DNA of 6,804 nt from JANNFX01 sp031380225. GTDB lineage: Bacteria > Pseudomonadota > Alphaproteobacteria > Rhizobiales > Hyphomicrobiaceae. Shown here one piece after another: positions 1-6,801 of this stretch. A program made the position numbers and the translations under genes. The number at the start of each line of letters is the position of its first letter. Position 1 is the stretch's first letter. The stretch is taken from assembly GCA_031380225.1 (NCBI GenBank), contig JANNFX010000187.1, positions 1 through 6,804 of the forward strand, read 5' to 3'. The notes under the pieces were generated by a model that ran no database searches, was not told where the DNA came from, and was given only the letters and a program-made list of their open reading frames with translations.

Positions 1-579
1 CACACCAATCGACTCGAAAAAGGCAAACAGCTCTTCAGGGTGGCCAATGGATTCCCGGGTCAGGACGCAAATGACGCTGAGCTCAAGTCCCGCCTGTTTC
101 AGTCTCGAAATTCCCGCAAGCACGCGCGCGCTCGTCGGGCCATGTGAGCGTGTCACGCGATAGCGGTCATGAATGTGGGGCGGCCCGTCGAGGCTTACGC
201 CGACAGAGACATGCCATGTCTTGAAGAGGTCGATCCAGCGATCGCTAATCAGCGTCGCATTGGTTTGCAACTTGTGGGTCACGGCCGAGGAGTGCAGCTC
301 AGTCTCGATGGTCGCAAAGGCGCGCTCATAGAAGTCGACGGGCAGCGTGAGCGGTTCGCCCGCGTGCCAGAGGACCTCTGGATTGTTCGCGACGAGGTCG
401 TCTTGCACGAGAAGTTTGCACGTCGTGCCAATTGTTTCGAGCGAAATCCTCGAGCGGTTGGAGCGATCCGGCAGATAGCAGTACGTGCAATCGATGTTGC
501 AGAACGGCGTGCCCTGGAAGATCAGCAGCTCGACTGGCGAGAGGGAAATCTCCGTCGCCTTTCGAACCGCTGATTTCAT
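1..579 (-). CDS. grrM: Cyclophane-forming radical SAM/SPASM peptide maturase, GrrM/OscB type (N-terminal half, runs off the window)
   Basis: Cytoplasmic [4Fe-4S] radical SAM enzyme expected to crosslink an aromatic ring carbon to the beta carbon of the residue two positions on in the partner precursor peptide. The 193 residues visible start at an ATG whose A is shared with the precursor's TAA stop. The cluster motif is C27-N-I-D-C31-T-Y-C34, followed by YLPDRS, which is characteristic of the GrrM/OscB group. Next come the SAM-contacting stretch WHAGEP (71-76), LQTNATLI (104-111) and VGVSLDGP (126-133), all in the usual barrel order. The C-terminal SPASM domain, with its auxiliary cluster cysteines, must lie beyond position 1, so roughly half the protein is missing. 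No strong ribosome-binding site precedes the start, so translation is probably coupled to the precursor. The radical SAM class is certain; the GrrM assignment rests on recalled family motifs. Confidence 0.88.
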   Translation of the reverse strand, partial: MKSAVRKATEISLSPVELLIFQGTPFCNIDCTYCYLPDRSNRSRISLETIGTTCKLLVQDDLVANNPEVLWHAGEPLTLPVDFYERAFATIETELHSSAVTHKLQTNATLISDRWIDLFKTWHVSVGVSLDGPPHIHDRYRVTRSHGPTSARVLAGISRLKQAGLELSVICVLTRESIGHPEELFAFFESIGV

Positions 580-581
580 TA
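579..581 (-). other. TAATG stop/start overlap between precursor and maturase
   Basis: Read on the minus strand, the precursor's TAA stop (581-579) shares its last base with the maturase ATG (579-577). The sequence just upstream (GATCCGGGCCAA) has no convincing Shine-Dalgarno, so the maturase start probably depends on ribosomes finishing the precursor. Translational coupling is an inference from this layout. Confidence 0.75.
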
Positions 582-866
582 TTGGCCCGGATCGGCCGGA
601 GGCGCCGGTTCCGGCGGCGGGTTCTCGGGCGATCTGTTGTCGAATCCTTGTGCAAGCTCCAGGCGCCGAGCCACCGATGCTCCATCCGAGGTCCCTGCCC
701 TCAGCTCCAGCTGACCGGAGCTGACCGCTGCACGCAGTGCCGAGAGCTTGTCGGCCGTCGTCGCAGCATCCGCAACAATGCTGGAGAGAGGCACGGCGGC
801 TGTGACCGCAAATGCAGCACCTAGCTGGAGAATATAGCGCTGTGATTTCCGATTATTTTCCGGCAT
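579..866 (-). CDS. grrA: Secreted RiPP precursor peptide, GrrA-like, with one F-D-N cyclophane motif
   Basis: A 95-residue peptide and the likely substrate of the maturase that follows it with a 1-bp overlap. Residues 1-10 are basic and polar (RKSQR), 12-31 are hydrophobic, and A32-D33-A34 is a good signal peptidase I site, so export through Sec is predicted. Residues 35-73 form a polar, probably helical leader-like stretch (KLSALRAAV...). The only aromatic residue after the signal is F75, in G-F-D-N-R (74-78). F75-D76-N77 fits the aromatic-X-X pattern of three-residue cyclophanes. The last 16 residues contain eight prolines and no glycine repeats, unlike typical GrrA/OscA peptides. The ATG at 866 is preferred over a TTG one codon upstream because a GGGGGT Shine-Dalgarno-like run lies six bases before it. 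The precursor role is inferred from position, size, signal and motif. Confidence 0.8.
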   Translation of the reverse strand: MPENNRKSQRYILQLGAAFAVTAAVPLSSIVADAATTADKLSALRAAVSSGQLELRAGTSDGASVARRLELAQGFDNRSPENPPPEPAPPADPGQ

Positions 867-910
867 CAAACACCCCCATAACTTTTACGTATCATTTCAA
901 AGCCGTGTGG

Positions 911-940
911 ATGCTACCACCCGGATGATTTCACGGTCAA
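911..940 (-). promoter_or_regulatory. Candidate sigma-70-type promoter for the precursor-maturase operon
   Basis: Minus-strand TTGACC (940-935, five of six matches to the -35 consensus) and TAGCAT (916-911, four of six to the -10) are separated by 18 bases. They sit directly after the stop codon of the TPR-hydrolase gene, and transcription would begin near 904, leaving a leader of about 38 bases before the precursor ATG. Imperfect direct repeats, GTGAAATCAT (934-925) and TTGAAATGAT (900-891), lie on either side of the -10. The precursor and maturase could thus be transcribed apart from the upstream gene. No terminator is visible in the 80-bp gap, so read-through is also possible. Confidence 0.4.
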
Positions 941-947
941 TGCCGGA

Positions 948-3206
948 TTAAGGCGAGCCTTTCGGCGCCGGTGTCATCGCCTCGAGTTTTTCAGACAGCG
1001 CGCGGTAAATCCAGTATTTTCCCCTTTCTGAACTGACCGTGAAAAACTCTTTGGTGCGCTTATCCGGCGGGCGCTCGCCACCGATGATGTTTCTCATGTC
1101 GGAGACGACGATGGGGCTCGACGCATAGACATCGTGATTGATGGCGAAGATCGCCATGCCGGCGCTAGTGATGTCGATCACGTCGACACCCGGGATGAGT
1201 TCTGGCCCCTCACCGGTGATGTAGCCGACGCGCGGCCGGTCCCACAGCCACTTGGAGAACCGAAGCGCCTTGTCGGCCGCCGAGGCGTAGACGGTGAGAT
1301 TGCCGCCCCCGGTCTGGATCTTGGCGGCGAACTGCCCGAAGACTTCAGGTGCGACGTCGGGGGCGGCATCGATGACTTCGCCGATAACCGGACGGCGGGA
1401 GGGATCGAAATCGCTCATGTCACTGAGCGCCTGCAGCACGACCATGTTGCCCATGCTGTGGGCCACCACATGAACCTTCGCCGCATTCAGCGGAACGATG
1501 ACACGCTGAAGAAAACCCTTCAGTTGCTCGATGGCGATGTCGACGGTCTCGCGATCGGTGAAGTAGCTCATATAACTTTGACGCGACGGCCAACTGAAGA
1601 GAAACGTCGGTCCGTCGAAATTCAAATCGTAGGCAATTTGACCGGCGCGGCGCACGGCGCTTTCGAAGGAAACGTTGTATCCATGCACGAAGATCAGAGC
1701 CTGGTTTTTGAAGACCTGAGCGGACTGCAATTGCTGTCGCGCGGCCTTGATCACGCCAGCCTCGTCCTGCACGCCGAGACGAGGGATACTCAGTCGCGTC
1801 ACATCCGTGATGCTGTCCCCCTCTTCTGCCTTCTTCGGGGAACCGGGTGGCAGCGCCAGCACTGCCGCGTGGTCTTCCTTCAAGATGGTGAGGCTTGCTA
1901 AGCCGACGGTCAGACGGGGTTCGCCGTCGGTGCCGAACTCGACGCTCTTGGCGTCGGGGTCGCGCTTGCGGTTCGTGGCGAAGAAGACCGGAACTTCCGT
2001 GAGGCTGGCCTTGCGGATGGTGCGCGCGCGCTTGAACAGCTTATCCGCGTCGTCCGGACGGCCTAGCCTCCGATATAGCTCCGATAGCGGCAGCAGGCTC
2101 GTGGCGAGGGCGGGGTGATCGGCTCCGAGCGCCTTCTCCTGGATGGCGACGGCGCTTTCGAGCAACGCCTGGGCCTCGTCGTAGCGGGATTGCGACGCGT
2201 AAAGGACTGCGAGGCTGGTTTTGGTCGCAGCGTCATCGGCATGATCGGGTCCGAGCGTCTTTTCCTGCATGGCGAGCGCGCGCTGATAGTGCGCGATGGC
2301 ATCGTCGACCCTGCCCTGCTTTTCCTGGATGCCGGCAAGAACATAAAGGCTACGGGCGATATCGGCATGCTCCGCGCCCAGCATCTTCACGCGGATGGCG
2401 AGCGCGCGCTGGATCAACTGCTCGGCCTCGGCATTCTGGCCCACGGCCTGATAGAGGGTTGCGAGATCATTCAGGCTGAAAGCTGTCCTCAAACTGTCGG
2501 GACCGAACGCGGTCTCGAAAATGGCAAGCGCACGCTTGTGGGAGGCCTCAGCGTCCGCGTAGCGCCCCATGTCGAGATAGAGCCTGCCCAGATTGCTCAG
2601 GGTTTTGCCGACGTCCCGGGGCTCGGGGTCGGGAGCGCTTTCGGTGAGGGCGAGCGCACGCTTGAGGAGAGGCTCGGCCTCGCCATAGCGGCCTTGCAGC
2701 CGAAGCAGCGACGCTTTGTTGTGAATCCGCCTGGCGAAATTCGGATGGTCCGGTCCGAGCGCCTTCTCCGTAACGGCGAGGCTTCGATCGTAAAGCGCCT
2801 CGGCCTCGGCGTATCGGCCAAGCTCCTGGTAGAGCAGCCCAAGGTTGTTGCAGTCTCGTCCGACATCGGCGTGCTCCAATCCAAGAGCAGCCTCATCGAT
2901 TGCGAGAATGCGTTTATATTGCGCTTCGGCGACCTCATACTGGCCTCGGCCTTGCGCAATAACGGCTAACCAGCTCAAGGCATTTGCATAGTGCGGATCG
3001 GCGTCTCCGTACTTCGCCTTAGCCAGGCCGACATAGCGCTCGGCCACCTCCGTTGCCTCGGGGTACAATCCCTTCTGAAAGAGCGGACCGATCTGCTGAT
3101 CAAGTGCGCTGAGGTCGTCGGAATTCTGCGCTCTGGCCGGTGTGGACCACGAGAAGCCCGCGGCCAGAATTGCGAACACAGTGATCACAAGTTGCCGAGA
3201 TGGCAT
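948..3206 (-). CDS. Secreted TPR-repeat protein with C-terminal DUF900-type alpha/beta hydrolase domain
   Basis: A 752-residue exported protein. Residues 1-26 are a signal peptide (hydrophobic 6-20, cleavage after A24-R25-A26). Residues 68-403 are eight TPR units of kinesin-light-chain style, each exactly 42 residues and many beginning with a D/E-H pair. Residues 405-752 are an alpha/beta hydrolase like the DUF900 (COG4782) family: VPVFFATNRK (405-414), strand and oxyanion region LIFVHGYN (504-511), nucleophile elbow AHSMGN with S584, acid candidates D613/D617, and a histidine candidate H691 in INHDVY. Substrate and reaction are unknown; esterase or peptidase activity is possible. The ATG at 3206 is chosen over a GTG at 3275 because it is preceded by GAGGTG and followed at once by the signal peptide. 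It is co-directional with, and 81 bp upstream of, the RiPP precursor, so it may act with it in the periplasm, but that link is unproven. Confidence 0.88.
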   Translation of the reverse strand: MPSRQLVITVFAILAAGFSWSTPARAQNSDDLSALDQQIGPLFQKGLYPEATEVAERYVGLAKAKYGDADPHYANALSWLAVIAQGRGQYEVAEAQYKRILAIDEAALGLEHADVGRDCNNLGLLYQELGRYAEAEALYDRSLAVTEKALGPDHPNFARRIHNKASLLRLQGRYGEAEPLLKRALALTESAPDPEPRDVGKTLSNLGRLYLDMGRYADAEASHKRALAIFETAFGPDSLRTAFSLNDLATLYQAVGQNAEAEQLIQRALAIRVKMLGAEHADIARSLYVLAGIQEKQGRVDDAIAHYQRALAMQEKTLGPDHADDAATKTSLAVLYASQSRYDEAQALLESAVAIQEKALGADHPALATSLLPLSELYRRLGRPDDADKLFKRARTIRKASLTEVPVFFATNRKRDPDAKSVEFGTDGEPRLTVGLASLTILKEDHAAVLALPPGSPKKAEEGDSITDVTRLSIPRLGVQDEAGVIKAARQQLQSAQVFKNQALIFVHGYNVSFESAVRRAGQIAYDLNFDGPTFLFSWPSRQSYMSYFTDRETVDIAIEQLKGFLQRVIVPLNAAKVHVVAHSMGNMVVLQALSDMSDFDPSRRPVIGEVIDAAPDVAPEVFGQFAAKIQTGGGNLTVYASAADKALRFSKWLWDRPRVGYITGEGPELIPGVDVIDITSAGMAIFAINHDVYASSPIVVSDMRNIIGGERPPDKRTKEFFTVSSERGKYWIYRALSEKLEAMTPAPKGSP
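1998..3005 (-). repeat. Eight tandem 126-bp TPR-coding units
   Basis: Residues 68-403 of the TPR-hydrolase divide into eight consecutive units of exactly 42 residues with no insertion or deletion. They share a pattern of D/E-H-x-x-x-A, a first helix with LA.LY, then GRY.EAE..., then RALAI.E.ALG. This gives a DNA repeat of period 126 bp that is conserved at protein level but diverged at base level. It is a coding repeat, not a mobile or CRISPR element. Confidence 0.9.
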
Positions 3207-3210
3207 GCTA

Positions 3211-3216
3211 CACCTC
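3211..3216 (-). promoter_or_regulatory. Ribosome-binding site deciding the TPR-hydrolase start
   Basis: Minus-strand GAGGTG lies four bases before the ATG at 3206. It supports this start, which places the signal peptide at the extreme N-terminus, over the GTG 69 bases upstream. Confidence 0.65.
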
Positions 3217-3362
3217 ACTGGTTCCCACCAACCCCGAACGCTACCAATGGCGACACAAATCCCGCAGATCTTCACAAGTCGTCAGTACCTGGAAGGCACT
3301 GTCCAAGCGATCCTCCCGGCAATTCGCAATGAGCGTCAGTTGGAGGTCCGCTAGCGATAGGC

Positions 3363-3392
3363 TTGACATATACCCTTGGGCGGCAATGTAAC
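3363..3392 (+). promoter_or_regulatory. Candidate distal plus-strand promoter
   Basis: A perfect -35 TTGACA (3363-3368) is followed after 18 bases by TGTAAC (3387-3392, four of six to the -10). Transcription would start near 3400, about 235 bases before the Lrp-type gene. It would either give that gene a long leader or make a small untranslated RNA. Confidence 0.35.
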
Positions 3393-3564
3393 ACACGGCA
3401 TGCGAAGCGCCGAGCTATTGATTGGCAACGCTGTCCGCCGCTGAGGTCGTTTTGCCCGCGGGCATTCCTCGCCGGTACGGTGATTGCGCCCACGAATGCG
3501 TCAGCACCCGGGTCAAAAGTGGAAATCCGAATAGGACATTGCGGGCTTTATGTAACCTCCCCCA

Positions 3565-3593
3565 TTGCCCCCAAATGAGAATAACTTTACAAT
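3565..3593 (+). promoter_or_regulatory. Candidate promoter of the Lrp/AsnC regulator gene
   Basis: TTGCCC (3565-3570, four of six) and TACAAT (3588-3593, five of six) are separated by the optimal 17 bases. Transcription would start near 3600, some 34 bases before the ATG at 3634. This is the better placed of the two plus-strand promoter candidates. Confidence 0.45.
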
Positions 3594-3605
3594 TTCCGCA
3601 CGCAT

Positions 3606-3618
3606 TAGAAATTTCATA
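3606..3618. promoter_or_regulatory. Possible Lrp-type operator
   Basis: The perfect palindrome GAAATTTC (3608-3615) lies in AT-rich sequence between the predicted transcription start and the Lrp-type ATG. Its form (TAGAAATTT...) partly resembles the degenerate E. coli Lrp consensus. Autoregulation is common in this family, but assigning this site is only a suggestion. Confidence 0.22.
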
Positions 3619-3633
3619 CCCGGATCCTGCCCC

Positions 3634-4134
3634 ATGCTGACCGAAATGGACGTAAAAATTCTGCGCATCTTGCAGGAAGACTGCACCCGGCCGGTGGCTG
3701 ATATCGGCAAGGAAGTCGGGTTGTCGACGACACCGTGCTGGCGCCGCATGCAGAAATTAGAAGACGAGGGCGTTATCCGCCGCCGCGTCGCGCTTCTTGA
3801 CCCGGACAAGGTCAACGCAGGCGTGACGGTGTTCGTGTCGATCAAGACTGACAAGCATAGCCGGGAATGGATTGACGCCTTCAACGCCGCCATTCCCGAT
3901 TTGCCGGAAGTCATCGAGGCTTATCGCATGTCAGGTGATGTCGACTACTTACTGAGGGTCTCGGTGCCGGATATCGCGGCCTACGATGTGTTCTATAAAA
4001 AGCTAGTATCGCGGGTTGAGATCGCCAAGGTGTCGTCAGCATTCGCCATGGAGCGCATTAAATACACAACGGCACTGCCGCTCCAGTTCGTCCGGGATTC
4101 TGACGGAGAGAAGAAAGGCAAGAAGCGGGCTTGA
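3634..4134 (+). CDS. Lrp/AsnC-family transcriptional regulator, DecR (YbaO)-like
   Basis: A 166-residue DNA-binding regulator. Residues 1-50 are the winged helix-turn-helix: LTEMDVKILRILQEDC, then the recognition region STTPCWRRMQKLEDEGVI (31-48). Residues 62-148 are the RAM ligand-binding and oligomerisation domain, with the glycine-rich turn RMSGDVDYLLRV (98-109). Several segments closely match E. coli DecR as recalled: TTPCW.R...LED.G, ALLDP.K, RM.G..DYL.RV and FAME.IKYTT.LP. DecR activates cysteine-detoxification genes, but no such gene lies in this window, so the ligand and targets here are open. A lysine/arginine-rich tail (KKGKKRA) ends the protein. The ATG at 3634 is chosen because the helix-turn-helix domain starts there, at the family's normal length; a TTG at 3565 is rejected. 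The ribosome-binding site is weak. The helicase gene follows after 69 bp on the same strand. Confidence 0.9.
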   Translation: MLTEMDVKILRILQEDCTRPVADIGKEVGLSTTPCWRRMQKLEDEGVIRRRVALLDPDKVNAGVTVFVSIKTDKHSREWIDAFNAAIPDLPEVIEAYRMSGDVDYLLRVSVPDIAAYDVFYKKLVSRVEIAKVSSAFAMERIKYTTALPLQFVRDSDGEKKGKKRA

Positions 4135-4203
4135 AATCGCAGCGCGGATTTGGCCATCGCAAGTGTTTTGCTTGGCGGTCCTGATCCGCTACAGATCAAT
4201 CCA

Positions 4204-6801
4204 ATGACCGCAAAAAAGAAATCACAGGATGCAACCGGAAAGCATCTGCTGCCCCCAGTGTTCGCCAACTGGTTTCGCTCCAAGGGTTGGCAGCCGCGCC
4301 CGCATCAATTGGCGCTCATCGAAAAAATGCGCGAGAGGCGTTCAACGCTGCTGATCGCGCCGACTGGGGCTGGTAAGACCCTAGCCGGATTTCTGCCGAG
4401 CCTCATTGATATACACGAAAACCGCGCTGTCCGGCGCAATCACGACACATCATCACTGCACACCCTCTACATTTCACCATTGAAAGCCTTGGCGGTTGAT
4501 GTGGCCCGCAATCTGACCGCGCCGATGACCGAAATGGGGCTCGATATTCGTGCTGAGACGCGCACGGGAGACACGCCAGTCTCGAAACGCCAGCGCCAGC
4601 GCATAAAGCCGCCCGACATGCTGTTGACCACGCCCGAGCAATTGGCGCTGATGCTGTCTCATCCCGATGCGGGATATCTGTTCGGCGCTATCAAAACAGT
4701 GATCCTGGATGAAGTGCATGCGCTGGCGCCATCGAAACGCGGTGATCTGTTAGCGCTGGATGTTGCACGTCTCAGAAAGCTCTCTCCTGGAATGGTGACG
4801 GTCGGGCTATCGGCGACCGTCGCATGCCCGTCCGAACTCCGCGCATATATAGCTCATCAAGACGTGCCGGAGACGGCGACGCGGCTCGCTGATCTCGTTG
4901 TTGCCAAAGGTGGTGTGGATGCGGACATTACGATCCTCGAAGTCGAAGATCCGGTGCCGTGGGCCGGCCACTCGGCGCGCTACGCTATCAATGACATCTA
5001 TCGATTTATCGCGGCGCATAAACTGACGCTCGTGTTCGTCAATACCCGGATGCAAGCTGAGTTGGTGTTCCAAGAGCTATGGCGCGTGAATGATCAGAAC
5101 CTGCCGATCGGGCTGCATCATGGATCACTCGATGCGAGCCAACGCCGCAAGATTGAAGCGGCTATGGCAGAGGGGAAACTGAAAGCCGTCGTCGCCACGT
5201 CCACTCTCGATCTCGGCATCGACTGGGGTGACGTTGACCTGGTCATCAATATTGGCGCGCCAAAGTGCGCGAGCCGCATTATCCAGCGTATTGGCCGCTC
5301 CAATCACCGGCTCGATGAGCCATCGAAAGCGATCCTCATTCCCGCGAACCGCTTTGAAGTTCTGGAATGCCGCGCTGCCCTCGATGCTGCCAATGCCGGC
5401 GAACAAGATACGGTATTGTCACGAACCGGCTCGATCGATGTTTTGGCACAACATATACTCGGCATGGGGTGTCATGCGCCGTTTGATCCCGACACTGCGT
5501 TTGCCGAAGTGCGCTCTGCAAGTCCGTATATGAGCCTGACTCGTAAGAATTTCGACCGTGTCATCGATTTCGTCGCCACCGGCGGCTATGCGCTGCGCGC
5601 TTACGAACGATTTGCAAAACTGCGCAGTGATGAAAACGGCAAACTCCGCCTATCGCATTCGAGCCTTGCACAAGCGTACCGCATGAATGTCGGCACCATC
5701 GTCGAAAGCCCGATGATAAAAATCCGGCTAACGGGTGGAAGGCCGCCGCCGCCCGGACAACAAAAACGTTTATTCGGTGGGCGCGTGCTTGGCGAAGTTG
5801 ACGAATACTTTATCGAGCAAGTTCCACTCGGTGGCACATTCGCCTTTGCAGGTGAAGTTCTGCGTTACGAGGGCATGCGCGAAACGGAGGCTTATGTCTC
5901 AAGAGCTGCAGACCGCGATCCGATGATCCCAAGTTATGCGGGTGGGCGGTTCCCTATGTCGACGCATTTGGCACGCCGGGTGCGCCAAATGCTAGCTGAT
6001 AGGACTCAATGGGGCTCACTGCCAGCACCAGTGTCAGAGTGGTTAGAGCTTCAGGACCAGCGCTCAATCATTCCCGGCCGTGACGACGTTTTGATCGAAA
6101 CGTTTCCACGAGCCAAACGCCATTATTTGGTCGCCTATCCATTCGAAGGCCGTCTCGCGCATCAAACGCTTGGCATGCTGCTAACGCGGCGCTTAGAACG
6201 CGCCGGAGCGCAACCACTCGGCTTTGTCGCCAACGATTATGGCTTGGCGGTTTGGGGCTGGGGTGACCTAACACAAATGATCAGGGATGGCCGCATCAAT
6301 CTGGCCAGCCTTTTCGATGAGGATATGCTCGGCGATGATCTCAATGCTTGGTTGGCCGAATCAAACTTGATGAAGCGAACGTTCCGGTTCGCAGCTGTTA
6401 TCGCGGGACTGATTGAGCGCCGTCATCCTGGGCGTGAGAAGTCCGGCCGTCAGGTGACAATGTCTACAGATCTTATCTACGACGTGTTACGTAAGCACGA
6501 TCCGGGGCATATTCTGCTTGAGGCAGCGTGGGCGGACGCAGCGACCGGCCTGCTCGACATTCGACGTCTGGGTGAGTTCTTGTCGCGTATCAAGGGCCGG
6601 ATCCGGCATCAGGCGCTCGATCGCGTTTCGCCGTTGTCAGTTCCGATCTTGCTTGAGATCGGTAAAGAACCAGTAGCGCATTCGGGCGGCGACGACGTAC
6701 TTAGGATGGCGGCCAACGACTTAATTGCTGAGGCAGGCGGCGAAGCCAATCAGGGCGCCGGACGAACTAAGCGGGGATCACATGTTCAATCTCAAACCTG
6801 A
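4204..6801 (+). CDS. Lhr-family DEXH helicase, ligase-associated DNA damage response type
   Basis: A complete 865-residue ATP-dependent superfamily 2 helicase of the short Lhr group usually found with an ATP-dependent DNA ligase, a metallo-beta-lactamase exonuclease and the PdeM endonuclease, and implicated in DNA repair. The motifs appear in order: RPHQ Q-motif (32-35), Walker A PTGAGKT (53-59, K58), ISPLKALA (90-97), TTPEQL (142-147), DEVH (169-172), SAT (203-205), VFVNTR (277-282), ATSTLDLGIDWG (331-342) and QRIGRSNHR (361-369). A winged-helix region and the Lhr-core C-terminal domain follow to about residue 835. The last 25 residues are polar and probably disordered. The ATG at 4204 is chosen over a TTG at 4150 because it has the family-like N-terminus, though the ribosome-binding site is poor. 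Co-transcription with the Lrp-type gene is possible. Confidence 0.95.
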   Translation: MTAKKKSQDATGKHLLPPVFANWFRSKGWQPRPHQLALIEKMRERRSTLLIAPTGAGKTLAGFLPSLIDIHENRAVRRNHDTSSLHTLYISPLKALAVDVARNLTAPMTEMGLDIRAETRTGDTPVSKRQRQRIKPPDMLLTTPEQLALMLSHPDAGYLFGAIKTVILDEVHALAPSKRGDLLALDVARLRKLSPGMVTVGLSATVACPSELRAYIAHQDVPETATRLADLVVAKGGVDADITILEVEDPVPWAGHSARYAINDIYRFIAAHKLTLVFVNTRMQAELVFQELWRVNDQNLPIGLHHGSLDASQRRKIEAAMAEGKLKAVVATSTLDLGIDWGDVDLVINIGAPKCASRIIQRIGRSNHRLDEPSKAILIPANRFEVLECRAALDAANAGEQDTVLSRTGSIDVLAQHILGMGCHAPFDPDTAFAEVRSASPYMSLTRKNFDRVIDFVATGGYALRAYERFAKLRSDENGKLRLSHSSLAQAYRMNVGTIVESPMIKIRLTGGRPPPPGQQKRLFGGRVLGEVDEYFIEQVPLGGTFAFAGEVLRYEGMRETEAYVSRAADRDPMIPSYAGGRFPMSTHLARRVRQMLADRTQWGSLPAPVSEWLELQDQRSIIPGRDDVLIETFPRAKRHYLVAYPFEGRLAHQTLGMLLTRRLERAGAQPLGFVANDYGLAVWGWGDLTQMIRDGRINLASLFDEDMLGDDLNAWLAESNLMKRTFRFAAVIAGLIERRHPGREKSGRQVTMSTDLIYDVLRKHDPGHILLEAAWADAATGLLDIRRLGEFLSRIKGRIRHQALDRVSPLSVPILLEIGKEPVAHSGGDDVLRMAANDLIAEAGGEANQGAGRTKRGSHVQSQT

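Larger units (their letters stand above)
3207..3633. other. Divergent intergenic region, 427 bp
   Basis: It separates the minus-strand TPR-hydrolase from the plus-strand Lrp-type gene. No convincing coding sequence was seen: the short open frames on both strands lack family motifs and good starts. It holds two plausible plus-strand promoters (near 3363 and 3565), a 12-bp perfect palindrome TGCCCGCGGGCA (3453-3464), an ACCCGGGT palindrome near 3509 and an AT-rich palindrome (3608-3615). No clear promoter for the TPR-hydrolase was found on the minus strand. Confidence 0.7.

Noticed and set aside
169..824. Open frames on the plus strand (169-573, 432-824, 485-724) and the minus-strand frame 326-685
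   Set aside because: They overlap the maturase and precursor in other frames, have arginine-rich low-complexity composition and no family motifs. The minus-strand maturase frame carries an intact radical SAM signature.
907..920. GTGG/CCAC stem as a terminator after the TPR-hydrolase
   Set aside because: The stem is only four base pairs with a six-base loop, and no T-run follows on the minus strand.
1134..2969. Long plus-strand frames 1134-1901 and 2115-2969 antisense to the TPR-hydrolase
   Set aside because: They mirror the high-GC codon pattern and the 126-bp repeat of the real gene. Their translations lack recognisable domains, and there is no promoter or ribosome-binding site.
1998..3005. 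Periodic repeat as a CRISPR or satellite array
   Set aside because: The 126-bp period encodes conserved TPR helices in a continuous frame, with no identical repeats separated by unique spacers.
3207..3275. N-terminal extension of the TPR-hydrolase from the GTG at 3275
   Set aside because: It would place 23 residues before the signal peptide and has no ribosome-binding site, whereas the ATG at 3206 follows GAGGTG.
3272..3640. Short open frames on both strands in the divergent intergenic region
   Set aside because: They mutually overlap, have no family resemblance, and their compositions look like random translation of GC-rich DNA.
4135..4203. Terminator between the Lrp-type gene and the helicase
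   Set aside because: No stem-loop followed by a T-run was seen in the 69-bp gap, so co-transcription remains possible.
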